Assembly (NCBI GenBank): GCA_003284265.1
Contig: QBVV01000001.1
Location: 1 to 64,000 of the forward strand
Direction of reading: 5' to 3'
DNA: 64,000 nucleotides
Source of the DNA: SAR116 cluster bacterium AG-313-A07
Lineage (GTDB): Bacteria > Pseudomonadota > Alphaproteobacteria > Thalassobaculales > Thalassobaculaceae
Of the stretch, positions 37,475 through 48,547 are shown piece by piece; within the stretch, counting starts at the first letter, position 1, and the number at the start of each line of letters is the position of its first letter. The notes under the pieces were generated by a model. It saw only the letters and a list, made by a program, of their open reading frames with translations, was not told where the DNA came from and did not search any database. Made by a program: the position numbers and the translations under genes.

Positions 37475-38704
37475 TCAGGACATCCATGCCATTGGGTCAA
37501 TAGGTTTACCATGTTTTCGCAGTTCGATGTATAGTTTCTGATTTATTTCTTTATTTTTGAGTGAGCCAGTTTCCATCTTTCCAACTGGCTCCCCGCCTAA
37601 AATAACTTGCTCAGTTTTTACTCCAATATAGCCCAAGCCAACTAGTAAAGTGCTGAACCCTTCACCATGATCAATGATTAAAATATTGCCATACGTTCTA
37701 AAAGGGCCCGCGTAAATTACTCTTCCATCAAAAGAAGCGACTACGTGCGCACCTGGTCTTGTACTAATTGTAATTCCTTTTGTGGTTAGGCCAATAGGGT
37801 CAGTTTGTCCGAACAGCTTAACTATTTTTCCTTTTACGGGCAAACCGACATTATGTTTATTTTTAAGAAATGATCTAGGAGATAGAAATCCCACCTTTTT
37901 CTCGTTAGATTTTTTATTTTGATAACCTTTGCTGAGAGGGCCTTGTGTAATTGAGGTCGTCTCAGGTTTGATGGAACGTGAAAAAGGCTGTTTGTACACA
38001 GTGTTTTTGGAGAGTTGTTCTAATTTTTTTATAAATGCATCTTTTTCTAGGTTGCCGTTTTTTAATTTTAACAGCAGTCTTTGAAGATCAGTCGATAAGT
38101 TTTCAAGCCTTACCTCGTCTGCAACATGGTTAAGGCTCTGTTGGTCCGATATAAAATTGTGCCTAGTAATTAGAGAGGTTAATTTTTTATTTAATAGTGT
38201 TAGCCCCCGTGCTGTTTTTTCGAAACGATTTCGTTCAAGATTGATTTTACTTTTTAAGATATTAGATTCAGCCAATTTTGCATTTAAACGCACTTTTGCT
38301 GTCGTTAGTTCGTCTCTCAAAAAGTTTATCAGGGTGATAGACCTTGCCGTTGATAGAGATTTATTTGGCGAAAGGAAAGAATTGAAAATAGGCTGTGAAG
38401 CTATCTTCTGTAATACAATGGTAAGCTCGGCGGATTTATATTTAAGCTGCTTCAGCTGCTTTTCTAGCTTCCTTTCTTGGTCAGTTAAAGCCAGAATATT
38501 TATTTTTGAACTTTTAATTGCTTTTTCATGTGCTACGGCACGACTCTTAGACTTCTTCAATTCTTCTTTAATGCCAGCTAAGGTTTCCTTTATACTGTTA
38601 TTATAACCACCATACGATTCTGTTGAATTATATATAAATAGAAAACATACAAGGGCGATGAAATATCGGCTAAAATAACCCTTAGAATACAGGGCGCTAT
38701 TCAT
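37475..38704 (-). CDS. envC: EnvC-like murein hydrolase activator
   Basis: A 409-residue protein with a signal peptide (about 13-32), a long coiled-coil rich in Lys, Leu and Glu (35-225), and a C-terminal LytM/M23 domain (about 295-409). The LytM domain lacks the zinc ligands: no HxxxD in the first block (TTKGITISTRPGA) and no HxH in the region FSTLLVGLGYIGV. This is as in E. coli EnvC, which activates amidases rather than cutting murein itself. The start overlaps the gpmI stop by one base (TAATG). Confidence 0.9.
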   Translation of the reverse strand: MNSALYSKGYFSRYFIALVCFLFIYNSTESYGGYNNSIKETLAGIKEELKKSKSRAVAHEKAIKSSKINILALTDQERKLEKQLKQLKYKSAELTIVLQKIASQPIFNSFLSPNKSLSTARSITLINFLRDELTTAKVRLNAKLAESNILKSKINLERNRFEKTARGLTLLNKKLTSLITRHNFISDQQSLNHVADEVRLENLSTDLQRLLLKLKNGNLEKDAFIKKLEQLSKNTVYKQPFSRSIKPETTSITQGPLSKGYQNKKSNEKKVGFLSPRSFLKNKHNVGLPVKGKIVKLFGQTDPIGLTTKGITISTRPGAHVVASFDGRVIYAGPFRTYGNILIIDHGEGFSTLLVGLGYIGVKTEQVILGGEPVGKMETGSLKNKEINQKLYIELRKHGKPIDPMAWMS

Positions 38705-40230
38705 TAGTTTTTTAAAACAGCTAACATAGATTTTCCACTCATACGATGTGGTGCTGGGAGTCCTAGTAATTCTAGTAAAGTTGGCGCTACATCAGCCAAT
38801 TTACCATTCTTTAATTTGTATTTTTTAGGGCACGCGTTTACTAAAACTGTTGGAACTAGATTAGTCGTATGGGAAGTATGTGGTCCTCCGGTTTGATGAT
38901 CTAGCATCACTTCGCAATTTCCGTGATCGGATGTCAAAAGCATTAATCCGCCAACTTTTTTCAATTCGTTGACTAAACGACCTATGCAGCGGTCTACGGT
39001 TTCAACAGCCGTTATTGCTGCTTTTAGATCTCCAGTATGGCCCACCATATCAGGGTTAGCATAATTAACTACTATGAAATCAAATTTCTTTTCGTTGATT
39101 GCCATCAGTAAATTATCTGTTAACGACTCAGCAGACATCTCAGGCTGTAGATCATAAGTTGTTACTTTCGGAGAGGGAATAAGAATTCGTTCCTCTCCCT
39201 CAAATTTATCCTCCCTCCCTCCATTTAAAAAAAATGTCACATGAGGGTATTTTTCAGTTTCAGCTATCCTTAATTGTTTTAATCCGTGTTTTGATACCAC
39301 TTCGCCAATCGTATCTTCTAGATTGGTTTTTGGAACTAAAGTTTCTAAATGATTATCTAATGATTCCGAGTATGAAACCAAACCAGCCTTAAAATTTATA
39401 ATTGGCAGAACGGGTCGATTGAAAAAGAAAAAACTTGGTTCAAAAATAGCGGAGAGTAATTCTCGTGCACGGTCGGCGCGAAAGTTCCCAAAAAGGAGTG
39501 TGTCACCATCTTGAATGCCCGGGTAACTATTTAGAATCACTGGCTCCAAGAATTCGTCTGTTGTTCCACTTTGATACTGCGCCTCTATTTCTAATATAGG
39601 GTCATTTCCACTCTTACCATTAGCATTGACGATTGCATTGAATGCTTTCTCTATTCTTTCCCAACGACTATCTCGATCCATGGCATAAAATCGTCCAATT
39701 AAAGTGGCAATAGAAACTGCCTCATGGGTATTTTGTTGAAATTGCTTCACAAAGTCTTTGGCACTTTGGGGTGATGTATCTCTTCCATCTAGGATCGCAT
39801 GGAAGCATACCTCGATACCAGCATTACTTAAATAATTGGCTATGCCCTCTAAATGACTTTGGTGGCTATGAACGCCGCCATCTGAAAGTAATCCAATCAA
39901 ATGGCATTTTCCATTTGAGTTTTTTGCTTCTTTTATGAGATTATTTAATGCCAAGTTGTCTGCTAAAAGACCATTTTCTATTATATTATTGATGCGAGGT
40001 AAGTCTTGAACCACGATTCTGCCAGCGCCCAAATTCATATGGCCAACTTCTGAATTTCCCATCTGGCCTGCAGGCAATCCAACATGTGTTCCCGATGCTT
40101 GCATAATCCCATTAGGGTATTTTCTCAGAAGTTCATCAAATACAGGTGTATTCCCCATTTTGATTGCATTATGATTTGTTTCATTGCTGATTCCCCAGCC
40201 GTCCATAATACAAAGAATGATTGGTTTCAT
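38704..40230 (-). CDS. gpmI: 2,3-bisphosphoglycerate-independent phosphoglycerate mutase
   Basis: A 508-residue, manganese-type alkaline-phosphatase-superfamily enzyme. Metal-site motifs are CIMDGWGI at the N-terminus, the phosphorylated Ser in GQMGNSEVGHMNLGAGR, DGRDTSPQSA, VNYANPDMVGHTG and TSDHGNCE. It converts 3- to 2-phosphoglycerate in glycolysis and gluconeogenesis. Upstream of envC as in many proteobacteria. All metal-binding motifs are intact. Confidence 0.97.
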   Translation of the reverse strand: MKPIILCIMDGWGISNETNHNAIKMGNTPVFDELLRKYPNGIMQASGTHVGLPAGQMGNSEVGHMNLGAGRIVVQDLPRINNIIENGLLADNLALNNLIKEAKNSNGKCHLIGLLSDGGVHSHQSHLEGIANYLSNAGIEVCFHAILDGRDTSPQSAKDFVKQFQQNTHEAVSIATLIGRFYAMDRDSRWERIEKAFNAIVNANGKSGNDPILEIEAQYQSGTTDEFLEPVILNSYPGIQDGDTLLFGNFRADRARELLSAIFEPSFFFFNRPVLPIINFKAGLVSYSESLDNHLETLVPKTNLEDTIGEVVSKHGLKQLRIAETEKYPHVTFFLNGGREDKFEGEERILIPSPKVTTYDLQPEMSAESLTDNLLMAINEKKFDFIVVNYANPDMVGHTGDLKAAITAVETVDRCIGRLVNELKKVGGLMLLTSDHGNCEVMLDHQTGGPHTSHTTNLVPTVLVNACPKKYKLKNGKLADVAPTLLELLGLPAPHRMSGKSMLAVLKN

Positions 40231-40253
40231 AGATATCTCTGCGCTTTCGACAG

Positions 40254-40712
40254 TTAGTCTTTATGATATGGATGACCTGAAAGGATCTGTTGTACTCTAT
40301 AAATTTGCTCAAGTATCATACCACGAACCATGAGATGAGGCCAAGTTAAGCGACCGAGTGCTAGTATTAAATTTGATTTTGGAAAAATATCTAAGTCTAA
40401 ACCATTTGCGCCGCCAATTACTATGCAAATATCTTTGCTACCATTTTGTATCTTGCTGTCTATCCAAGATGCAAGCCCGGAGCTAGATAACGTTTCTCCA
40501 TTTTCATCCAATATTATAATCTGGGCACCATTAGGAATAAGAGCCAACAATCGAGCTGACTCGTGCCGTTGTTGTTCTTTTATATTTTTGCTGTTGTGAG
40601 GTTCAATTTCACGCAATCTGAGTTCCCACCGAAGACGCTTTGCATACAGACCGTAAAGTTGACTAAATATGCTTTGCCGAAGCTTTCCAACTGCTACAAT
40701 AGTGATTCTCAT
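40254..40712 (-). CDS. rlmH: 23S rRNA pseudouridine(1915) N3-methyltransferase
   Basis: A 152-residue SPOUT methyltransferase. The knot region is present: CIVIGGANGLDLDIFPKSN, then LALGRLTWPHLMVRGMILEQIYRVQQILSGHPYHKD, the invariant RlmH tail. It methylates pseudouridine 1915 in helix 69 of 23S rRNA. It sits between rsfS and gpmI, 37 bases after the rsfS stop. Confidence 0.97.
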   Translation of the reverse strand: MRITIVAVGKLRQSIFSQLYGLYAKRLRWELRLREIEPHNSKNIKEQQRHESARLLALIPNGAQIIILDENGETLSSSGLASWIDSKIQNGSKDICIVIGGANGLDLDIFPKSNLILALGRLTWPHLMVRGMILEQIYRVQQILSGHPYHKD

Positions 40713-40749
40713 GTTCCGATATAAATTTTAATTCCCGTCGAAGTTTCTA

Positions 40750-41070
40750 TTAATTGGTTTCAAACTCTATGCCCCACATTTTTTCTAGGCCGTAAAAGGC
40801 TCTGACTTCGGGTCGAAAAAGATGAATAATTATATCGCCACCATCAATTAAAACCCAATCACCAAAATTGATACCCTCTACATTAATTGATTTGACCCCA
40901 CTTTGTTTCAGGCGGCTTATTAGGTTTTCTGCCATAGCCGTGACCTGTCTTGAAGAGGTTCCACTCGCTATCAGCATATGATCTGCAATCGAAGATTTTC
41001 CTGTTAGTTCAATGTTAACAATTTCATGCGCTTTGAAATCCTCTAAAGTTTTTGTGACAAGGTTAACCAA
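40750..41070 (-). CDS. rsfS: ribosomal silencing factor RsfS
   Basis: A RsfS protein of 106 residues if started at TTG 41070: LEDFKAHEIVNIELTGKSSIAD, IASGTSSRQVTAMAENL, and GDWVLIDGGDIIIHLF. It binds L14 and keeps the 50S subunit from joining in starvation. The start is unclear. No ribosome site precedes the TTG, but GAGGAG (41113-41118) sits 6 bases before an in-frame ATA at 41104-41106. That start would add the natural-looking leader SKTTTVHNPD, for 118 residues, and overlap nadD by 8 bases. Confidence 0.92.
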   Translation of the reverse strand: MVNLVTKTLEDFKAHEIVNIELTGKSSIADHMLIASGTSSRQVTAMAENLISRLKQSGVKSINVEGINFGDWVLIDGGDIIIHLFRPEVRAFYGLEKMWGIEFETN

Positions 41071-41098
41071 ATCTGGATTATGGACCGTGGTAGTAGTT

Positions 41099-41776
41099 TT
41101 AGATATGACGTTCTCCTCTATCCATGAGGTTGGATTTATTTTTTTCTCTTATTTTAGTAGACGAAATCGGGTTCAATAATGTGTGTAAAAACACCCATCG
41201 TGGAGGCTTTAATTTAGCGGCTAATGCACATTTGTATTCGGATATCCGGCGACCCGAATATTTCCTGGCCATCTTACTGGACAGAGCTTTTTGTGAATAA
41301 CCTGGGCGATTGAATACGGCAATAGTTACCATTGTAGCAATTTTATCCCAATCTTTCCACTCTGAGAATTGAACGAGATTATCGGCTCCCATGATCCATA
41401 TAAATTTGGTCTGTCGATATCTTTTTTTAAGAATACGAATTGTGTCGGCTGTATAAAAAGTATTCAATTGAAATTCTATTGGCTTGACGGACACTTTTGG
41501 GTGATTTGCAATAGAGCGCGCCGTATTGATGCGATTGCTTAGAGGCTCCATGCCCATCTTTGATTTTAGGGGGTTTTGGGTGGAGACTAACCACCATATT
41601 GTATCTAAACGAAGTCGTTTAAGAGCAAATTCTGTTATCATTTTATGGCCAGCATGAGCAGGATTGAATGACCCCCCGAGTAAACCAATAGTCTGACCAT
41701 TGAAACTTCCTTTTACTGAAGATGAGGGAAGTATAGTTTTTTTCTTCTGGTTAAATAAAATATTTCTTCGGATCAC
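41099..41776 (-). CDS. nadD: nicotinate-nucleotide adenylyltransferase
   Basis: A 225-residue nucleotidyltransferase with GLLGGSFNPAHAGHKMI (the HxGH motif), IWWLVSTQNPLKSK, WIMGADNLVQFSEWKDW, and the late ISSTKIREK. It adenylates nicotinate mononucleotide in NAD synthesis. The start is GTG 41776, overlapping the proA stop by 4 bases (GTGA). An N-terminal extension of about 30 residues precedes the fold. Confidence 0.96.
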   Translation of the reverse strand: MIRRNILFNQKKKTILPSSSVKGSFNGQTIGLLGGSFNPAHAGHKMITEFALKRLRLDTIWWLVSTQNPLKSKMGMEPLSNRINTARSIANHPKVSVKPIEFQLNTFYTADTIRILKKRYRQTKFIWIMGADNLVQFSEWKDWDKIATMVTIAVFNRPGYSQKALSSKMARKYSGRRISEYKCALAAKLKPPRWVFLHTLLNPISSTKIREKNKSNLMDRGERHI

Positions 41777-43066
41777 GGGCGTGTTTGTCCGTTGCCGCGC
41801 ACAACATATTTGAAGCAGGTTAGTTGTTCAGCGCCTACAGGTCCCCTTGCATGAAGACGCCCTGTCGATATACCAATCTCGGCGCCAAGACCAAACTCTC
41901 CACCATCGGCGTATTGTGTTGATGCATTATGTAGCACTATAGCGCTGTCTACTTCGCTTAAAAATTTCTCTGCTACTAGTTCATTATTGGTGACTATAGT
42001 ATCTGTATGATTTGACCCATAATCACCAATATGGGTAATAGCCCCACTTACTCCATCTACTATTTTAACTGATAAAATTGCATCCAGATATTCTGTGCTC
42101 CAATCATTTTCTGTTGCAGTTTTTATGCCTGATACAAGCGCTCTAGAAGAAGCATCTCCTCTGAGTTCACAACCTTCTTCCATTAACTTTTTGGCTAAAG
42201 GTGGTAATAGTCTTTCTGCTGCTGGTCGATCTATTAACAGTGTTTCTGCGGCTCCACAAACTCCAGTTCGGCGCATCTTTGCGTTTAACACAATATTACA
42301 AGCCATTTCCGTGTCGGCATCGTTATCTACATAGACATGGCAAAGCCCCTCTAAATGTGCGATCGTTGGAACACGGCTTTCATTTTGAACACGCTCCACA
42401 AGAGATTTTCCTCCACGCGGGACGATAACGTCTATATATTTAGTCATGGCGAGTAGCCGACCAACAGCCCCTCGGTCTTTCGTTGGGACTATCTGAATGC
42501 AGTTTTCTGGCAAATTTGCTGACCTAAGTCCCTCGTGCAGACACGAAACGATCGCTTTGGAGGTGTTGAACGATTCTGATCCGCCCCTTAGAATGACAGC
42601 GTTCCCCGATTTTAAACACAAACCGCCTGCATCTGCCGTTACATTCGGCCTTGATTCGTAAATAATACCAATAACTCCAAGAGGAACACTGATTTGACTT
42701 ATTTCTAACCCATTTGGACGACGCCATGATTTTATTACCTGGCCCACTGGATCAGGTAACTCTATTATACTTTCCAAACCAATAGCCATATCCCCAAGCC
42801 TATTACCACTTAAATCAAGTCTATCGATTAACGAGCTCTTCAACCCTTTCCTGGAGGCGTGATCCATATCTATGGAATTAGCCCTTAAAATCATATCTTT
42901 ATTGTTCTTTATTTGCTGTGCTGCAACTTTCAGAGCGTTATCCTTTTGCGTCGATGCGGCTTGCTTTATTATCTGTCCTGCTTTAGCCGCCTTTGCACCC
43001 ATTTCACTCATTAGTGAAGAAATATCTTTTGCTGAAAGTTTGCTCTCTGATCCCATTGAAATATCT

Positions 43067-43074
<8 letters not shown>
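41773..43074 (-). CDS. proA: gamma-glutamyl phosphate reductase
   Basis: A 433-residue aldehyde-dehydrogenase-fold enzyme. Key segments are PLGVIGIIYESRPNVTADAGGLCLKSGNAVILRGG, IDVIVPRGGKSLVERV and the catalytic Cys in MRRTGVCGAAETLLID. It reduces gamma-glutamyl phosphate to the semialdehyde in proline synthesis. Its ATG overlaps the proB stop by 8 bases, so the two are translated together. Confidence 0.97.
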
Positions 43075-45273
<2,199 letters not shown>

Positions 45274-45339
45274 TCAAAGGAATAGATACTATCTCTTTCA
45301 CTGAGTATTTGATTAATGGGTATACTTACTATATCAGTA

Positions 45340-45361
45340 AACATTTTTTGGTCAAAATGTT
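45340..45361. repeat. AT-rich perfect hairpin between rpmA and obgE
   Basis: AACATTTT (45340-45347) and AAAATGTT (45354-45361) are perfect complements around a 6-base loop. On the minus strand it would form 56-77 bases after the rpmA stop and upstream of obgE. There is no following T-run, so it is not a canonical intrinsic terminator. It may be a weak stop, an RNA processing site or chance in AT-rich sequence. Confidence 0.4.
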
Positions 45362-45416
45362 ACGGCCTACAGATCCAAAAACTGACTTAGATTTATATTA
45401 GTTGATTAATTTATTT

Positions 45417-45686
45417 TCACTCGGCGGCTAACGTCTTTGGTTGGACCGTTACATAGGTTCGATTACCTGTTTTGTGTCGGAACGCAACTTCACCGGTTGT
45501 TTTGGCATATAACGTATGGTCTTTCCCCATACCGACGTTCACGCCAGGATGGAATTTAGTTCCGCGTTGACGAACCAAAATATTTCCAGGAATCACTACT
45601 TCTCCCCCGTATTTTTTAACGCCAAGACGTCGACCGGCTGAGTCTCGTCCATTTCTTGAGCTACCACCTGCTTTTTTATGTGCCAT
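45417..45686 (-). CDS. rpmA: 50S ribosomal protein L27
   Basis: An 89-residue L27 with the full N-terminal [18 protein letters not shown], which reaches the peptidyl transferase centre, and [18 protein letters not shown]. No cleaved leader as found in Firmicutes. It lies 6 bases after the rplU stop in the usual rplU-rpmA pair. Confidence 0.98.
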   Translation of the reverse strand: MAHKKAGGSSRNGRDSAGRRLGVKKYGGEVVIPGNILVRQRGTKFHPGVNVGMGKDHTLYAKTTGEVAFRHKTGNRTYVTVQPKTLAAE

Positions 45687-45692
45687 TTTTCC

Positions 45693-46223
45693 CTACTCCT
45701 CTGTATTTGAAGCTTCGGCTTTTGGTGCGGCTTTGGCCTTTGGTTTTGTCTTTGCTTTTGGTGCGGCTTTGGCCTTTGGTTTTGTCTCTGCTTTTGGTGC
45801 GGCTTTGGCCTTAGGTGTCGTTTTTGCTTTTGGTGCGGCCTTGCTTTCGTTTGGTTCTTTGGCAGCTGATTTAGCCTTGGAAGTGACCTTAGGTTGTTTT
45901 TTAGCTTCCCCCGCTGCCAGTATATCAGTTATCCTTAAAACTGTTAATTCTTGTCGATGTCCTATGGTTCTTCGATAATTTTGACGTCGTTTTTTCTTAA
46001 ATACCGTTATCTTTTTAGCGCGCTTTTGCTCTAAAACCTCGGCAGCCACTCGGGCACCCTCTATTAGTGGGGCCCCTACTGTTGATGTCTCATTGTCACC
46101 AATCATCAACACTTCATCAATTTCTATTGAAGTTCCAGCGTCTATCGCTAGTTTTTCAACCATAATTATATCATTAGGGGCAACCTTGTATTGCTTGCCT
46201 CCAGTTTTCAGTACTGCATACAT
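45693..46223 (-). CDS. rplU: 50S ribosomal protein L21 with long basic C-terminal tail
   Basis: The first 105 residues are a normal L21 ([19 protein letters not shown], then [22 protein letters not shown]). From about residue 110 to 176 a low-complexity tail of Lys, Ala and Pro follows (blocks such as [12 protein letters not shown]), ending EASNTEE. L21 alone is about 103 residues, so the tail adds about 70. Tails of this composition occur in some alphaproteobacterial L21 proteins; here it is encoded by near-identical 36-base repeats and so is likely to vary in length between strains. ATG 46223 starts the ribosomal operon. Confidence 0.96.
   Translation of the reverse strand: MYAVLKTGGKQYKVAPNDIIMVEKLAIDAGTSIEIDEVLMIGDNETSTVGAPLIEGARVAAEVLEQKRAKKITVFKKKRRQNYRRTIGHRQELTVLRITDILAAGEAKKQPKVTSKAKSAAKEPNESKAAPKAKTTPKAKAAPKAETKPKAKAAPKAKTKPKAKAAPKAEASNTEE
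45718..45842. repeat. 36-bp tandem repeat coding the L21 tail
   Basis: Units begin at 45718, 45754 and 45790 with a partial fourth at 45826. Each starts GCTTTTGGTGCGGC. The first two differ only near the 3' end (TTT versus TCT); the third diverges in its last third. Each unit is 12 codons, so changes in copy number keep the frame. Confidence 0.9.
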
Positions 46224-46433
46224 AGCACAACTCTTTTTTACAGATTTACATGCACGTTGATAGTCATTAACTAAGCGTAGCCGCGGAATATACAGTGCAA
46301 GTTGCGACTGTCAACTGAGAAAGGTGATTTATAAGGGCAAAATCGTTAAAAAATATGCTTAATCTCTTAAATTTGAGAAAGAAGTTGGCTATATACCAAT
46401 GAACTAGTAAACAAAGGCAAAGTGCCTGATTAT

Positions 46434-46523
46434 GGTGGGGTGCCGGAGTGGCTGAACGGGGCGGTCTCGAAAACCGTTGTGCGTGAAAGCGTACCGTGGG
46501 TTCAAATCCCACCCCCACCGCCA
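46434..46523 (+). tRNA. tRNA-Ser (anticodon CGA)
   Basis: A full class II cloverleaf of 90 bases. Acceptor stem GGTGGGG (46434-46440) pairs with CCCCACC (46513-46519). The anticodon loop CTCGAAA gives anticodon CGA, reading UCG serine codons. There is a long variable arm, T-stem GTGGG/CCCAC around TTCAAAT, discriminator G, and an encoded CCA end. Opposite strand to the ribosomal operon and followed by the helicase gene. Confidence 0.97.
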
Positions 46524-46705
46524 ACCATTGATGAGTTTAGAGAATTTGTTTAATAAATATAAGGTCCTCGCCGGGACGTTTAGTTAGTTCGGGTAATGCG
46601 CTTGAATTTAACTGTCTACAATATTATTTCTCAGCTGTTAGAGAAATGGATTGGTATGAAAGCCCGGTTATTAAGTGAAATAAAAAATGAAGTGATATAA
46701 AGCTA

Positions 46706-48547
46706 ATGATCCTGAGAAGCTGGCAACAAAAGATAATAGATGATTATCCCTCAATCATTAAACAAAATAAGAGATTCATTCTCAAAGCTCCGACGGGGGC
46801 AGGGAAAACGATCCTGGCCAGTGAAATTGTGGAGCGTTTTTACAAAGAAAAAAAAATATTAGTACTGTGCCATCGGTTAGTTCTTTTAGAGCAGCTTGAA
46901 CGTGCGTTAAGTAAACGTCACAAGGTACGTAAATTATCGTTGTCGGAATCTGGCCCAGCTTTCAAGGATTATGATATTTTACTTTCGACAAATATGCGGG
47001 CTAAAGAGGTTTTAGAAGAGGCCATAAGACTGGCAGACCTTATCATAGTGGATGAGGCCCATCGAGTTTCACCAAACGGGTCCGGGTATAAGAAAATTCT
47101 AGATGATTTTGAAAGCTATGGGAAACCGGACGCTCAATTTATGGGGCTTACCGCGTCACCCGAAAGAAGAACCGGAGATCAGCGGGACCAACTGAATTTA
47201 GCTTTTGATGCGATAATTGACTGTGCGGATATTGAGACTTTAATAGAAGAAGGCATCTTGGTTCCACCAATTTATAGACCGCACTTTGTTCATGACCTTG
47301 ACTTAAAAAGTATAGATATTAGCTCAGGCGATTTTCCAGTTTCCAAATTAGCGCCAGCAATCGTCAAGTCCTCGATGATCGATTATGCACTTTTTATTTA
47401 TGAAGAGGAGAGGAGCAACGTCTCTCCCAAGCCAATTTCAGCCTGGTTTTGCCCCGATGTAACGGTCGCAGAGGCGACCTTAGAAAAAATTGAACAGGCA
47501 GGTATTCAAGTAGCAATAGTGACTGCTAATACTCCAATAGCAGAACGAATGAGGTTACTAAAACAGCATGAGGATGGGGAAATAGAGGCGATGGTCTCGG
47601 TCGGTGTGCTCGCCGAAGGTTGGGATAATCCTCACTGTAATATAATTGTTCATCTTCGCCCAACTTTATCGAAAGTTGTTTGGGGACAAACCGTTGGAAG
47701 GGGTCTTCGTTCCGCACCAGGCAAGGAAAAATGTGTTGTAATCGATGTTAGTTCGAACTGGAGCACGTTTGGTCCAGTAGAAAAGTTGCAATGGAGCTTG
47801 TGGAACCATCGTCGTTCCTATGTACAATTCAAAAATCGTTTTAACTGGATTGGGCAACAGCTCGAGCATGATGATAATGATAATATTTATCTACTATGCG
47901 AAAATAAATTGAATTCAGGTCTTCGTTGTTCTCATATCTACAAGAAGAATACATACTCAGATAGTGGGTGTCCCGCCTGTGGATCGGTTGCTTCGATCGA
48001 TATTCGTAAAGAGCAGAAAATAGACAGTACTCTCAATGAAATTGGGTTGAGAAGACTTTTTTACGATAGAGTTGAAAAGGTTTATCAGGAGATGGACTTA
48101 TCAATATGGGGAACACTTGGAAATGCGGCTTGGAAGTCTGCTGAACCCAAAGAAATGGTATTTCTTGCTTTCTGCATGGCTTTTTCCGAAGTTTCTAGTG
48201 AAGCTACTAATTCTGAATCTGAATTTTGGGATGTTGCTTTAAATACAGAAGCAAAAATAAGAGCCTACCTAGTTGATAAAAAAATCCAAATAGTTAAGCA
48301 AGATGACTTTCAGTTAACACTCATAGCAAACGGAATGCTGGCAGGAAAACAAATACGTACACTCCAATCGCACTACGGCATATCTCTTTGCGGTAATATT
48401 TTGGCAGACCATTCAGATATTGAGATAGAGCGGAAATATCTCAAGGCCCTCAGGATTGCTGAAAGGCTGGCCGTGATGGGGTGTTCCAACCGAGACAATC
48501 TACCTTATTTCAATGCGGCGGAACATATGCAAAAGAAAGCTAGTTAA
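46706..48547 (+). CDS. RadD-like superfamily 2 helicase
   Basis: A 613-residue SF2 ATPase. Motif I KAPTGAGKT (27-35), DEAH box IIVDEAHRV, motif III LTASPERR and motif VI QTVGRGLRSAPGKE are intact. The block IIVHLRPTLSKVVWGQTVGRG resembles E. coli RadD, which acts on recombination intermediates. After the helicase core a Cys-rich knuckle follows (LLCENKLNSGLRC then GCPACGS), probably binding zinc. The last 180 residues have no motif I know. The start lacks a good ribosome site. It sits 182 bases after tRNA-Ser with no partner gene, and its last 4 bases overlap the convergent exporter gene. Roles in repair or phage defence are both possible. Confidence 0.85.
   Translation: MILRSWQQKIIDDYPSIIKQNKRFILKAPTGAGKTILASEIVERFYKEKKILVLCHRLVLLEQLERALSKRHKVRKLSLSESGPAFKDYDILLSTNMRAKEVLEEAIRLADLIIVDEAHRVSPNGSGYKKILDDFESYGKPDAQFMGLTASPERRTGDQRDQLNLAFDAIIDCADIETLIEEGILVPPIYRPHFVHDLDLKSIDISSGDFPVSKLAPAIVKSSMIDYALFIYEEERSNVSPKPISAWFCPDVTVAEATLEKIEQAGIQVAIVTANTPIAERMRLLKQHEDGEIEAMVSVGVLAEGWDNPHCNIIVHLRPTLSKVVWGQTVGRGLRSAPGKEKCVVIDVSSNWSTFGPVEKLQWSLWNHRRSYVQFKNRFNWIGQQLEHDDNDNIYLLCENKLNSGLRCSHIYKKNTYSDSGCPACGSVASIDIRKEQKIDSTLNEIGLRRLFYDRVEKVYQEMDLSIWGTLGNAAWKSAEPKEMVFLAFCMAFSEVSSEATNSESEFWDVALNTEAKIRAYLVDKKIQIVKQDDFQLTLIANGMLAGKQIRTLQSHYGISLCGNILADHSDIEIERKYLKALRIAERLAVMGCSNRDNLPYFNAAEHMQKKAS

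Noticed and set aside
45718-45842. CRISPR-like array
   Set aside because: The repeats are contiguous without spacers and lie inside rplU as coding repeats. No cas gene is in the window.
46496-46523. Integration site at the tRNA-Ser 3' end
   Set aside because: I could not find by eye a second copy of the T-arm/acceptor sequence downstream, and there is no integrase gene.
46267-46524. Minus-strand ORF of 85 codons across the tRNA-Ser
   Set aside because: It is the reverse of the tRNA gene; its N-terminal VGVGFEPT pattern is the well-known artefact of translating a tRNA-Ser backwards.
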